Program-made: the position numbers and the translations under genes
DNA from: Prostheceraeus crozeri
Taxonomy: Eukaryota; Platyhelminthes; Polycladida; Euryleptidae
Length of the DNA stretch: 64,000 bases
Reading direction: 5' to 3'
Assembly (NCBI GenBank): GCA_907163375.1
Contig: CAJQUW010015597.1
Coordinates: 62,001-126,000 of the forward strand
Part shown: in pieces, positions 37,541 to 48,846 of the stretch
How positions within the stretch are numbered: position 1 is the stretch's first letter
Layout of the letters: each line of letters starts with the position of its first letter
The notes under the pieces: model-generated
Seen by the model: the letters and a program-made list of their open reading frames with translations, nothing else
What the model was told of the DNA's origin: nothing
Database searches by the model: none

Positions 37541-39934
37541 AATTGGTGAGCCCGACGTGATGACAGGTGTAATGCTATCTGGGAGGCTTGCAGGAACTTG
37601 TGTCGAACTAGGTCGTCTCCAATCCCAAGTTTTCCAGCAGTTCTAGAGATTTCGTTAAGAAATGCTGAAGGACGGCCATGTAAGTTCGACGTCGAAATAA
37701 GTTTCTCGAACAGTTCAGGTTTTGTACGTTCGTGTTCGGCGAGAATAGCTGACTTGAGAATATTGAAGTCTTTGGAATCGAGTACTTCGGGTCAAGGGGT
37801 AGCGATGAGATCTGGAGGAAGAGCAGCATCGCAAACATCTCCAGACGGTTTTTGATATCCTCGCTCGAAATCGCATTCGTGTTTCGTTCAAGAAGTGTTC
37901 ATTCGCCAAATCCACTGTTGATTTCCTCGGCTTTGATATTTCTAAAGAAGGTGTTTCTCCATTAACTGATCGATCGTCCGAGATACAGAACTACCCAACG
38001 CCTCAAAATTCAAACGCACTTCGCCGTTTTATCGTCGATTCACTCTTAAATACGCCGAACTATCTGCCCCTCTCTTTGATCTGCTAACTATTTCTGAAGG
38101 TGATCCATCTTAATTTGAATGGACAGATGAACATCTAAAAGCCTTCACTGACACTAAAGACTCCTTAGCCTCGTCAGTATCACTTCGACACATCGATCCG
38201 GAATCTCACTACTCTCAGCTGGTCACCGATGCTTCCCAACACTCAGTTGGCGCAGCCTTGCACCAGATTCAGTCCGGTTCTCCTGTTCCAGTTGGATTTT
38301 TCTCCAAGAAATTGAATCCAACTCAGCAACGTTACTCAACCCATGATCGTGAACTCTTAGCTGTATACTTGGCAGTACATCATTTCAAACCGATCATTGA
38401 AGGTCGGCAGTGTGTTCTCTTCTCTGATCACAAGCCCCTTGTTACTGCATTTTCAAGTACTGTACCGGCCAAGAGCGACAGGCAACAGCGACAGCTCTCA
38501 TTCCTCCTCGAATACGTCGAAAGTGCTGAATTCATCAGTGGTGCCGAAAATGTTGTCGCCGATGCCCTGTCACGCGTCAATGCTGTCCGCTCAGACATCT
38601 TTGATCTAGAAACAATCGCCCTTCATCAAAAGAACGACGCTGAAGTTTCTAGCCAAACTTCTCTGAAGCCATACACTGTCGCGAGTGGAAACAGCATACT
38701 TTGTGATCTTTCAATGGTTGCTCCACGCCCGTTTCTGTCCGCACTCTGCCGAAAGCCTATATTCGATCAACTTCATCAACTTTCCCACCCTAGTATCGCA
38801 GCAACAAACCGCCTGATCAAAGCCCGCTACATGTGGCCTTTTATGGAGAAGGATATAAAAACTTGGTGCCGCGAATGTTTGTCCTGCCAACAAGCTAAAA
38901 TACATAAGCATACTAAGACTGCCATCCATCAATTCGAACTTCCTGCAACTTCTCGATTTGAAACAGTTCACATGGACATAGTCGGACCTCTTCAACCCTC
39001 CAAATCAGATTCAGACATGAGTACTCCACAGTATCGATATCTTGTCACTTTCATCGATCGAGCTACATGTTGGCTCGAAGCTGCTCCAACCTCATGCATT
39101 TCTGCACAGACAATCGCTCAGACGTTCATGAACACTTGGGTCTCTCGCTTCGGGGTTCCTCTGAACTTGATAACAGACCGAAGGCGTCAGTTTGAATCCG
39201 AACTTATTCAAGAGCTGTCCACCCTCATTGGTTTCCATCGTATCCGGACAACAGCATACCGGCCTCAATCCAACGGCATGATTGAACGTGCTCATCGAAG
39301 TCTTAAATCTTCTCTCATAGCTAGAAAGAAAGACTGGTTATCTTCACTTCCAATTATTCTCCTGGCTTTCCGTTGTTTGCCCTCAGAAGATGGGATTTCT
39401 CCATTCACTGCAGTCACTGGCAATGTTTTACTGATGCCACAACAAATGCTGACTGACGGCCAACAGAAGCAAGAATTTTCGCCTAAGTATGTTGAGACTC
39501 TTGCCCGTCACATGGCGCAGATAGACTTCAGCTCACTCGCTTACGGCCATCATCACCGATCTGTGAAACCGGCTATCCCAACATCTTTAACTGATTGCTT
39601 CATGTGTGGATTCGAATTGACCGGGTCCGCCGACCTTTAGAAGCACCATATGCTGGTCCTTTTAAAGTCGTGCAGCGCCTTCCTCATTTCTTCGTGATCG
39701 AGAAGCCTGACGGGTCTACTGACCAGGTAGCCCTGGAAAGACTGAAACCTGCCGCGTTTCATCCTACGGCTCCACCTCCAAGGTTACTGAAAATTCCGCT
39801 TCAAAAATTTGCTACTACCAATGACGAACGAAATGCCGCCTCTGATTTCTCTTCTCCTGACAGTAGGCCTACAACTCGTGTTTTGCGAAAACGTGTGACC
39901 TTCTCTTAGGCTCCACCTTCTGAGGGGGGCCTAT

Positions 39935-40112
39935 TGTGGTCTCTTTCTCTCTCTCTCTCCTACTCTTCCCTATGCGTTTATGTTTTCCCCAATGTGTCAC
40001 TGCTCGCTAGCGGACAAAAACATCTCGCCAGCAAGACTGACACACACACTCACGTACCTACGGAAATATACAGACGTCTTAACTCAACTCGCGTATTTTG
40101 GTATTCTCCACA
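39935..40112 (+). repeat. 3' LTR of the CsRn1-like element
   Basis: 178 bases from TGTGGTCTC to CTCCACA, preceded by the purine-rich GAGGGGGGC that would prime plus-strand synthesis. A Jockey-like LINE fragment starts about 40 bases downstream, so the element may have landed at or in that LINE. Confidence 0.9.
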
Positions 40113-40149
40113 CACTGATACAACACCACGCCAATAGAAAATATACGTA

Positions 40150-41735
40150 AAATATACTCTTCAGTCCAGTCCCCACCCTGTTCTTACCTTTCTAAAACGC
40201 TTTCACGCATTTCAAAACATTTGTTCTTTTGCACTTACCTACACTCAATACTCCATCGAGGAACCTGAGGACTACCTACGTCTTTGAACAACATAAATCA
40301 GCATAAAACACCTCTAACACCTCGGCCCCACTACCATCCAACACCTAACTGACATATACACACTCTCTCAACGCTAACCAGACACCCAGCATCTGGAAAA
40401 CGGCCAAAATTACACCAATGCCAAAACATAGCAAAGACATTCATCTTCACACCTCTTGCAAACCTATTTCTCTCCTCTCACCTATTGCCAAACACTGGAA
40501 AATGGCATTCTCACAATCATCACAAAATTCGTCCATTCATTGTCTTTCCAACACGGTTTAAAAAAAGAACACTTGACAATCACCGCACTTCACCAAATCA
40601 ACAACACCATTGCTGCAGGTTTCAACTGCAAAAAGCCACCTCTACGCACAATCACCATATCGCTGAACATGACAGAAGCGTATGACACAGTCCACATCTA
40701 CACACTCATCCACAAGCTCCAACAGACCAACATCCCATCTCTCTTCATCCGGTACATAGCAAACTACATCAAAAGCAGGCAAGCTTGCACCACGTACAAT
40801 CAAACACGCTCAACCAACAAAAACAGGTGTCCCACAGAGAGGAGTTCTCTCCCCCTTCCTCTTCAACTTTTACATGCAAGACATTCCTCTTCCTACAGAC
40901 ACTACACTCAAAACAATGGTCTACGCTGACGACATCACCATCAAGACAGCCCAAGACAAACTCTAACCGTACCTCAACTCTATCCTCTCATGGACTCAAC
41001 AAAGCAATCTCCACGTTAACCCAAGTAAAACACACCCTTAACATTCTTTCATGCCTCACTTCCACCAATTGGGACAACAGCAAGAGACCATCATGGCCAC
41101 CTACAAGGCCATCACACGTCCCCTCTTGGAATACACATCCATAGTCTGATCTCCAATCATCTCTCAAACAAACATCGACAAACTATAAGCAATACAGAAC
41201 AAGGCACTCAGGATCGCCACAGGATGCACACGCGACACAAATGCACATCACTTACATGATGAAACACACGTCCTCCCCATTGCCGAATACCTTACACTAC
41301 ATGCAAAACAGCTTTTAAAAAGAGCAAAATCTCAACACCATCCTCTTCATCTCCTCACGCAGCAACCACAACCTATCCGACAACAAAACACCACAATTTT
41401 CAACACAGGGAAGTAATGTACAGTTCATCCCGTCCATGCAGTCATCCAACGCAACAACAAAATAGCTACACAAGCAAACACACTCCCACCACGTCGGCAC
41501 ATACCTCACGAACAGACAAAACAATAAAGTCATGAGCGCAATCCCCCACCCCAAAGATTAACAAATCAGAATAAACACTCGACAGACACACACGCAGAAC
41601 AGTGGCACAACTCCGCACCAACAAATCACCCTTAAAAGGATACTTACACAATATAGACCCCTCTGTCCACTCTTCACCTCTTTGCCATCTTTGTAAATCT
41701 CAACCGCAAAACACAAAACACCTCATCTCTTTCTG
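40150..41735 (+). mobile_element. Jockey/CR1-type LINE fragment (ORF2 reverse transcriptase)
   Basis: Over several frames the sequence follows the RT and C-terminal part of a Jockey-like non-LTR retrotransposon. The longest open part (40456-40929) includes HQINNTIAAGF and SLNMTEAYDTV; the catalytic Asp of motif A (family wording LDMSKAFDT) is Asn here. A frameshift near 40815 leads to KTGVPQRGVLSPFLFNFYMQ and the catalytic box VYADDITIK around 40915-40940, followed by an in-frame stop at 40964. Further on, ATYKAITRPLLEYTSIV, IQNKALRIATGC and HHLHDETHVLPI are the conserved thumb and C-terminal words of this family. An endonuclease region was not found, so the copy is 5'-truncated and dead. The C-rich, A-rich codon use contrasts with the AT-rich host DNA. 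Confidence 0.85.
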
Positions 41736-44245
41736 TGGGTTGCCCCCGTCAGGTGTGTGGAGTTGCGGTTGGCCCCGTTGACCCCTACACAATAACAGGG
41801 AGGGGATGGGTTGATATCACGACCACCACAACCTCCGTCATAGAGCTCATCTATCTCCAGGAGCAGTCGATGCCTGGCCCAAAACCTGACTATCTCTGGA
41901 TCCTTCTCATTAACATTTAGGGGTGAGTGGAATCCGCCAACTACACAAAGAAGACCCCCTATTTGAGATAACTTACCGTCTTGTGGTAGGCCAGACTTAG
42001 GGTTACAGGAATTCATTCTGATTACGATCCAATATTTTTCCATTCTCAAGTAAATACCTCCTTCATTCAGATGCATGAAAATATGTAAATTTCATATTGC
42101 CACATTTTCCGATGAATATTATCATTCTCATCACAATCATTTATTTGTCTTCATATTTCACATGCTAGTCGTTATTTCAGAAATATTCTACCTGAAACAA
42201 TTGCTGACTGATTTACAGTGTAATTGTAGATCGATATTCTTAGCTAACTATGTCAAGGGATTCTCATCGAATCATTGACAAGCAGAAATTGACATGCAAT
42301 GTAGAAATGCTACGATGTTTTCTTCATGTGAATAAAAACAAAAAATATACAACGACTAAGCATAATTATCCGCATTTTTTAATTCGATGCACAGTAAAAG
42401 CAATTTACTTTTTATGTGAATGCGCCATATTTCTGCATTTGTATCTTTCTGTAGCGTTGTTAATGACCCAATCATCAGCAAATTTATTGCTTGCTTCTAT
42501 TTAGAGATGGATGATCATGTTGAATGTTCTTGTCCTCTGAAATAGTAGTTCTAACACATTTGCGAAGCTTGTTCAAAATATCCATATTAATGCCACTCTT
42601 TCATGGGATGTCTGGACAAGGCTTTATTGTTGATACGGTAAACAAGTTCGGGCAATGCCAAAAATATGCACAGTCAGGAAATTCAAACACAAGGGAACTT
42701 ACCACGACATTTCGCAAAGATTTACGACATCTTCACTCTTTTTTAATGTAATTTTTGTAGGTTAAAATTGTTTTAGCTAACAGGAGCAAGGAGTGTATCT
42801 TCAAACGCACTGTGAAAAAAGATGCCAATGCAGAGTTATTGATGACCGAGTGGTCTTTACCATGAATATGTCACACAATGTTTGCAATTGTGATGAAATT
42901 AAATTTTGAAAAGATCAGTACCTACACATTCAATGTATGCCCACAGGTGCTTTCAAATCCTGGGATTCGGGACAATGTACACTCAAATCCCTGCACAAAA
43001 CCGAACTATGAAAGTTTCTCATACCGGTAGCTTCCATTCCTAGAAAATATATTCTACAGTATGTATACAGGCGGCATGCTAGACCTGTTTACGATTAAAA
43101 CTACTTAAATACAATTTCAGATGAACCTTGTGTTTAGGCAAACTCCAAACAACATTGAACACAAACAAGTAGAGGTTGTTATTGACAGTCACTATCTGTA
43201 GTTGTTAATGCGGAAATTAAGGACGCTGTTCTGATTGTGCTTTTGGCTACTGTTTTGCCTGTATTTTTTGTGCCCCTGAAGAAGCATGAAAGCGCGAAGC
43301 GTTGGTCTTGTAAATGAATTTTAACTCAGTTTTTAACCAATATATTTTCAAAAAGACCTCGCCTTACTTTCGAAGCATTGATAAAATGACGAAATCATTT
43401 CAGATAAAAATCAAAATTCACACTTAAAGGATACTTAATTATTGGATTACAATGTCGCGTTATATATCTGTTTCTCTAATGAATTTGACATTTAAATCTG
43501 TTAGGCATAGCTCGTCCATAGAAGTATTGAGTATGAGACGACAATTAAATTTTTCCATGTTCAGCTTATCTAAGGTTTATGATAGAATATCGTCCATCAT
43601 CTGATATTCCTTCAAGGTCTCTTGTGTACAAACTAAACATTTGCATAATAAGGCAATTTCATCACAAATATATAGAATTGTCATGTATATTGGAATGCAG
43701 ATGGAGTTTTATATGGCATTGTCATAGTGATCAAATATCGTGCTTAAACACTCAAACCTCAAAATCCTCTTTCAATCCTAGCAACACTAGCAAGAAAATG
43801 ACTTTCAGATATGTCTAAAAGGAATAGCTTATGATGCTTGAGCAAAATAGTTTCTCAGAAATTCTTAACCTTAACGGTAGTTCTTTAGTCTTTGGCAATG
43901 GCAGATTGCATTTCTAATGTCTCAGTGAATGCAGCGACTTTTTCATCACGGAACTCTCGCTAAAATGATCCACATACACAATGATGATAGTGCTAGCAGG
44001 AGTGGGTGGGTGCACAAGCAGCAACTGATTACATGCTGTTTGCGTGACTATAAACTTATCAAATCAAGTCACCTAATTGTTAATGACGTGTACTAGTGAT
44101 CGGATCGAAAAGGTTTAAATATTGGCAATCGAAAATGTTATTAGGATGGATGGACCAGCAGCACCTTCCTGTAAACTTCACGACTGTAGGATATTTAGCT
44201 GTTATGTCTAGGCGAACCAGATTAAAACGAATCGGGTCTCTCAAA
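41736..44245. other. Intron sequence, mostly unassigned
   Basis: A GC-richer block to about 42030 probably belongs to the 3' part of the LINE before it. From there on it is AT-rich with no gene. Around 43274-43308 the words CCTGAAGAAGC...GCGCGAAGCGTTGG resemble a 3' signature (CTGAAGAAG...CGAAACGTTGG) that recurs at the ends of some reverse-transcriptase-bearing repeats, so an eroded element end may be present. Confidence 0.35.
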
Positions 44246-44253
44246 GTTATATC

Positions 44254-45135
44254 TAGGACTGTGCGCGGTGCACCGGTTCTCGGGCAGATGCAGTGAAATC
44301 CAGAACGCGAGGCAAATTCAGCTATGCTTTAATAAGTGCTTCAGCGTGGATTTTTAGAATTTTCGATGCACCGAACGGTGCACCAGGATGGAATCGGTCA
44401 GGAGTTTTCTGACCCAACCGGCAAGATGGAGTCAACCCAACCGACCGGTTGACCGGCTAAATCCAACATATCCATAACAACAAATCCATCATAAATGGTT
44501 ATGATCGTCTTTTATAAAATTGCACCTTGTCATTCAAACAGATGCGACAAAGGGCTCTTCGGTTTGAAAATTGAAAGTCTTTGGCCTCGACCTTTTTTTA
44601 ATTTGTTATGTCAATAAGTTTTTCAGTATTTTTCCCAGAGGGTTATGAGCTACCTATATTCTATTCATTAAATATACTTATTTGAATATTTGGTTATCTT
44701 TTAAAGCTAAATTCGTTTTGAAAATATTTGATTTTAAACATCCTTCATGAAAATAAAATAAATTAATATAATGAAATAAATGAGCCAAGGTATATTTTCT
44801 AAATTGTTTATTAAGCGACGAGTGCAATCTCATATGTGTTTCTTTAATGAGTGAACTAGGCCTATTGAGAATGAATTCCCTATTGAGAAATTTAGATGAT
44901 ATGTAAACAAATTCGGTCTGTTAGTCATGTCATCTCAAGTGCTTTCATTAGAGCGCACCATGGATTAGAAGATCAAATTCTTGTCTGAACGATCGATCTC
45001 AATAATTGTTGCCGATTTATTGACCGATCGACTTACACCGACGCAACCCAACCGGTCGACCGGGTCGGTCAGCCTGTCTCGGCTCCAAGTCTGCGATGCA
45101 CCGATGCGAGCAGGTGCAGCTAGCGTACAATCCTA
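44254..45135. mobile_element. Non-autonomous hAT element with 8-bp target duplication
   Basis: The 882-bp element begins TAGGACTGTGCGC and ends with GCGTACAATCCTA, an imperfect terminal inverted repeat of the hAT type (TAGGRYTGTRCGC). It is flanked on both sides by the identical 8-mer GTTATATC (44246-44253 and 45136-45143), the target-duplication length diagnostic of hAT insertion. GC-rich sub-terminal blocks on both sides carry mirrored words (GACCGGTTGACCGG near 44443-44456, CCGGTCGACCGGGTC near 45051-45066), while the middle is AT-rich. No transposase is encoded, so movement would have needed a related autonomous copy. The hAT at 52099 has different ends and is not its obvious partner. Confidence 0.9.
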
Positions 45136-45143
45136 GTTATATC

Positions 45144-48100
45144 AAACAACGATCATTATGGCCTATTAGACAATTTGAATCTTGACACTTTAAGTCAGTG
45201 GAAGTTCGGCCCTATCGTAAATAAATTAATTTCGCACTAACTTAAACACAGAAAGTTATGTTATACTATCATTAAAGCTTGGAGCCTTCCTTAATTTTTC
45301 ATATTAATTCAAGTAAATACTACGAGGTTCCTCGTCAGCATTTCTGTGTATGCTTTCATATGATATGACTGCAGTGTAGACCCTAGAACATTCTATTACA
45401 CATCTCTCATTCTCTCTCTATCTGCAATAAACTTTCTCTGTGAAGCATTTTCAGACGTAGTTTAAACAAAGGAACATATAGCCATCGTGAGTTTAAGCGT
45501 TCATCCCATCTGTTATGCATCTTCCACCGAGTATGTTGAAACGCTGCTGCATCGATCACTCAATCTGCTGTGAAGAAGTTTCTCTTCGATTTGAATTTCA
45601 AATATTTACTCATTAATATGCGAGTGACTTCTACTTGGCCAGGTAGAGTTGTGCAGATGAAGCAGATGAGAAGCAATGTAAATAAATGTGAGCTTATTAA
45701 GGCGTTTAATGTGTAACTAGTTGAAAATCTCCTTCTAACTTCATCACAGACTCCATTATTGTTCATTAATATATTTTCCATATTTCATCCTAGAACATTG
45801 AATATCTGTTATAGTCTTGTTTAACTGAACGAAAGTATTTACAAATTGTCTGCAAGAAATTGTCTGATTGAGGTGAAATGCAACTGTCTATTCAACGGTT
45901 GATTATGTAATAATACAAGATAAAAACAATGTCACATATCATCAACTTCATGTATTGCACATGTTTCATTAAATAGTTGAAATTGGACTGCAATTGCTAA
46001 TAATGAGATAAAAGCTCATGCCACATGGTATTTATTAAAATGTTATTATACTGTACATGTATTTAGCTTTCCATCAAGGGATCCACTCTTCACATTTAAA
46101 TGAAATTAAGACATTCTGCTGTCAAAATCCTACATCAAGCACTGTGATGTCTTTACCTACATCAATTTACCTTAAAAAGCGGGTTAAACTATGTGATGCT
46201 TTCGATGGAATTATCACTTTACCGGGGTTGGAATGGGCCGTCGACCGGTTTTTTTACGGACCAAATGTTTGGTCAGTCATACAGACAAACGGCAGAGCCC
46301 ACCAGGCTCAAAGTAGAACAAGTCCTGCGTTTGGTTCAAACAACTTTTGTCGTAAAATGTTTGATACGGGAACCATGATCTGAATTCTGTTTTTAATCAT
46401 CGTATAGATTACTACAGATAAACAGCCACATGTAGAGCTAAATCCAGAGACCAAGTCATTGTATCTACATGTTTAATGGAGACAGAACAACGAGCAACTA
46501 ATCGAACACAGCAATCGTCATACACAAGCGAAGTCGAAGTTACTGCACAAGTACCTAACACCAGACGCCGCTCATATTGGACACGCTGCAGTTCGCCATG
46601 TCGATTCTGTTTTTTTTTTTCTATCGTCTCAATTTTCGGACAATAGTCGAGTAATCCGCTCACGCTAACCATTAGTCAAGGACTGGTCCATATGCCGCAA
46701 TGTACCCACAGTACACGGTTTGAAATTCCCCAGACTGGAAACTTGGGATCTGTTCACATTCCGAATTCCATTCTTGAGTGGCAATTCTCGAAAGCCATTC
46801 TTCCATATTGTTTTGCTGTATTATAACGAATATGTTATTTCTAGAATAGTATTCAATTCCCTAAGCTGCATGCAAGAATTCATTCGTCAAACTTCAATTT
46901 TCTAGAGTTTTGTTCAATTAAACGATAGCTGCACTTCATGAATTTAAGAATACTATGTACGGGTATATGTGCTGGAAGTTAGACTGAAATGCCACCTTTG
47001 TCTTTATTTACCTTTTCTTCTGAGGGAGAGATCGACAAACAAATGTTAAAGCAATATATCCAAGTCAATCTCGAAATACGTGAGGGTATTTGGCTTTATT
47101 TCATATTGCAGAATAGGCTACTTCTTCCTAACATTCATTTTCCCTACCATGAGTTGTAGTTTATGTACGGTATGTCCAATGCTATGTGAAATATGAAAAT
47201 TTCTATCAATCTGAATCGCTCTAACTTTAATAAATTTCACAATTGCATTTGATTTTGTACATACTCCATTTTCACTCTTTCATGCGGATTAAATACTTGG
47301 ATATCAAATACAAGACAAATCTAATCTGATTATTCTGATTGTGCCGATGGCACAGGTGCCTCCAGATCACTGCTATTACAAACTGTTTTGTGTTTTCTGA
47401 AAACCCGTTGAGTTGTTTCGACCCTTATTGTCTTGAACGTCTCCAACCTTCACTTTCAACACAAACCTTTATTTGATCCCCGATGGTCTAATCAAGAAAC
47501 TCTTGGCAATGTGTGGGTGTTACATGCCATCATCCTCTCTCAGCAACAAAACTCCAAGACATTGCGTCATTCTATAAATTCTTGAACAGGTAAAGTCATA
47601 TAATTTGTACTTACGTCACTGTATGAGATTCAGCTAAGAATTCAATTGCTCTCTTTCGTCAGATGACCATACATTGATACTTACTTATTTGAATTTAGAT
47701 ATTCATGAGTACTATATTGATTCTGATTCAAAAGATTGAATGATTTAAATCTCTCTAACACAAGAAATCAAAATTATTAGGAATTGCTAAACTCGAAAAT
47801 AATATGATTTCTAAATATTGAGAATTCCTAGAAAGTTGAACATCAGGTTTTTATTCCAAATAAGTTGTCATTGTTAATTCTTTCTTGCAACCACTTAACA
47901 CAATTGTGCCAAATTTTGCTTAATTTTGCCATAGTCATATAATATATCATTGTTGCTTGAAGCTAGGGTGATTACTGACAATAACAAATGCATTTCTATT
48001 TATCGGTAAGTCTGTCTCGTCATTCAAAATGAAACCCTACCATACTAGAACGGCATTTATTGCATTAATAAGCTAAAAGAATGACGTGCGTAGGCCCCAT

Positions 48101-48772
48101 ATGCATGAAGATTCCTATATTTTGTGAAAGTTAGAAGACTTAGATATGCTTCGATTGAACTTAGATTTTGTTTTTGGAATAATTGTCCCATGGTCTGTAA
48201 AAGTGATGGTTTCCATTTAGGTGTTACCTAAAATTTATAAGATTAACTAATTAAAGTAAAAGATTTCACCACTTGCAGCTATCTTGAATGCTCCATGGGA
48301 TCTACATTCATTATGCAGTAGAGCAATAATGGGAATTTTTAGGTTAGCATGTTCACATTGACCAGCACGATGGAAATCACGAAGATCCCACCTACCGTAA
48401 CGAATATTCGAGACATTTCCGATATCAAGCAAGGGTAATTTTGCTAACTTTAGGCTTCATTTTGCGAAAAAGAATCCAAATAATGGCAGCTTATTTGATT
48501 AGCAGATATTATGGATAAATATGGCAATAAAATCCTCTATAGTAACGGTAGATTATTGAATAGATTAACCTGGTTATTTAAAATTTTTGCATTACGTCTT
48601 TTTGCATTTTTCTGACTCAATGACTTCAATGGTATTTTCATATTAGATTTTTAAACTAAATTTGCGTTGGCTTATTTCATATTTAATCTATATAAATGAT
48701 TTCCAAATGCACAGTGTGACATTTGTTTTTACCAAAATTTCATTCGTTGCTCTCATTATTATAATTGATCAG
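45144..48772. other. Intron sequence, nothing firm
   Basis: AT-rich with a GC-richer patch at about 46190-46380 that includes the perfect palindrome ACCAAATGTTTGGT (46260-46273). An 11-base T run lies at 46610-46620. No element or exon was recognised. Confidence 0.4.
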
Positions 48773-48846
48773 GCGAACCTATTGAAAGATCTAGACAATG
48801 ACGGGCATATGGTCCCTCCTCAAGGTGGTATTCGACCGTTGCTGCC
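48773..48846 (+). other. Exon-like segment of unknown identity
   Basis: A 74-nt open segment reading ANLLKDLDNDGHMVPPQGGI and RPLLP lies between an acceptor-like TTGATCAG (preceded by a T/C-rich tract) and a good donor GTGAGT at 48847. Base composition is GC-richer than the flanks. It sits inside the long TIAR intron, but its open frame is phase 0 whereas the neighbouring TIAR exons need phase 1 on both sides. If it were spliced in, the TIAR frame would hit a stop within ten codons. It is either a poison-type cassette exon, an exon of something else, or chance. Confidence 0.2.

Larger units (their letters stand above)
37365..40112 (+). mobile_element. Ty3/gypsy LTR element, CsRn1-like, broken
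   Basis: A fossil LTR retrotransposon with both LTRs (37365-37540 and 39935-40112) lies in the long second intron, 84 bases past the splice donor. Directly after the 5' LTR, TTGGTGAGCCCGACGTGAT resembles the tRNA-Trp primer site used by the CsRn1 clade; a G-rich polypurine tract precedes the 3' LTR. Recognisable parts are gag-like and RT-like remnants, RNase H (about 38210-38620), the HHCC zinc-binding and catalytic parts of integrase (about 38760-39330) and an integrase C-terminal region (about 39590-39780). It is well short of the roughly 5 kb usual for the clade, its interior is rearranged and it has several breaks, so it is not a working element. The LTRs differ at three bases plus one CT-repeat step (under 2 percent), so it is fairly young. 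No clear target duplication was seen. Confidence 0.88.

Noticed and set aside
37362-40112. A clear target-site duplication around the LTR element
   Set aside because: CTAT precedes both LTRs, but at the 3' LTR it is internal; the bases after the 3' LTR do not match the 5' flank.
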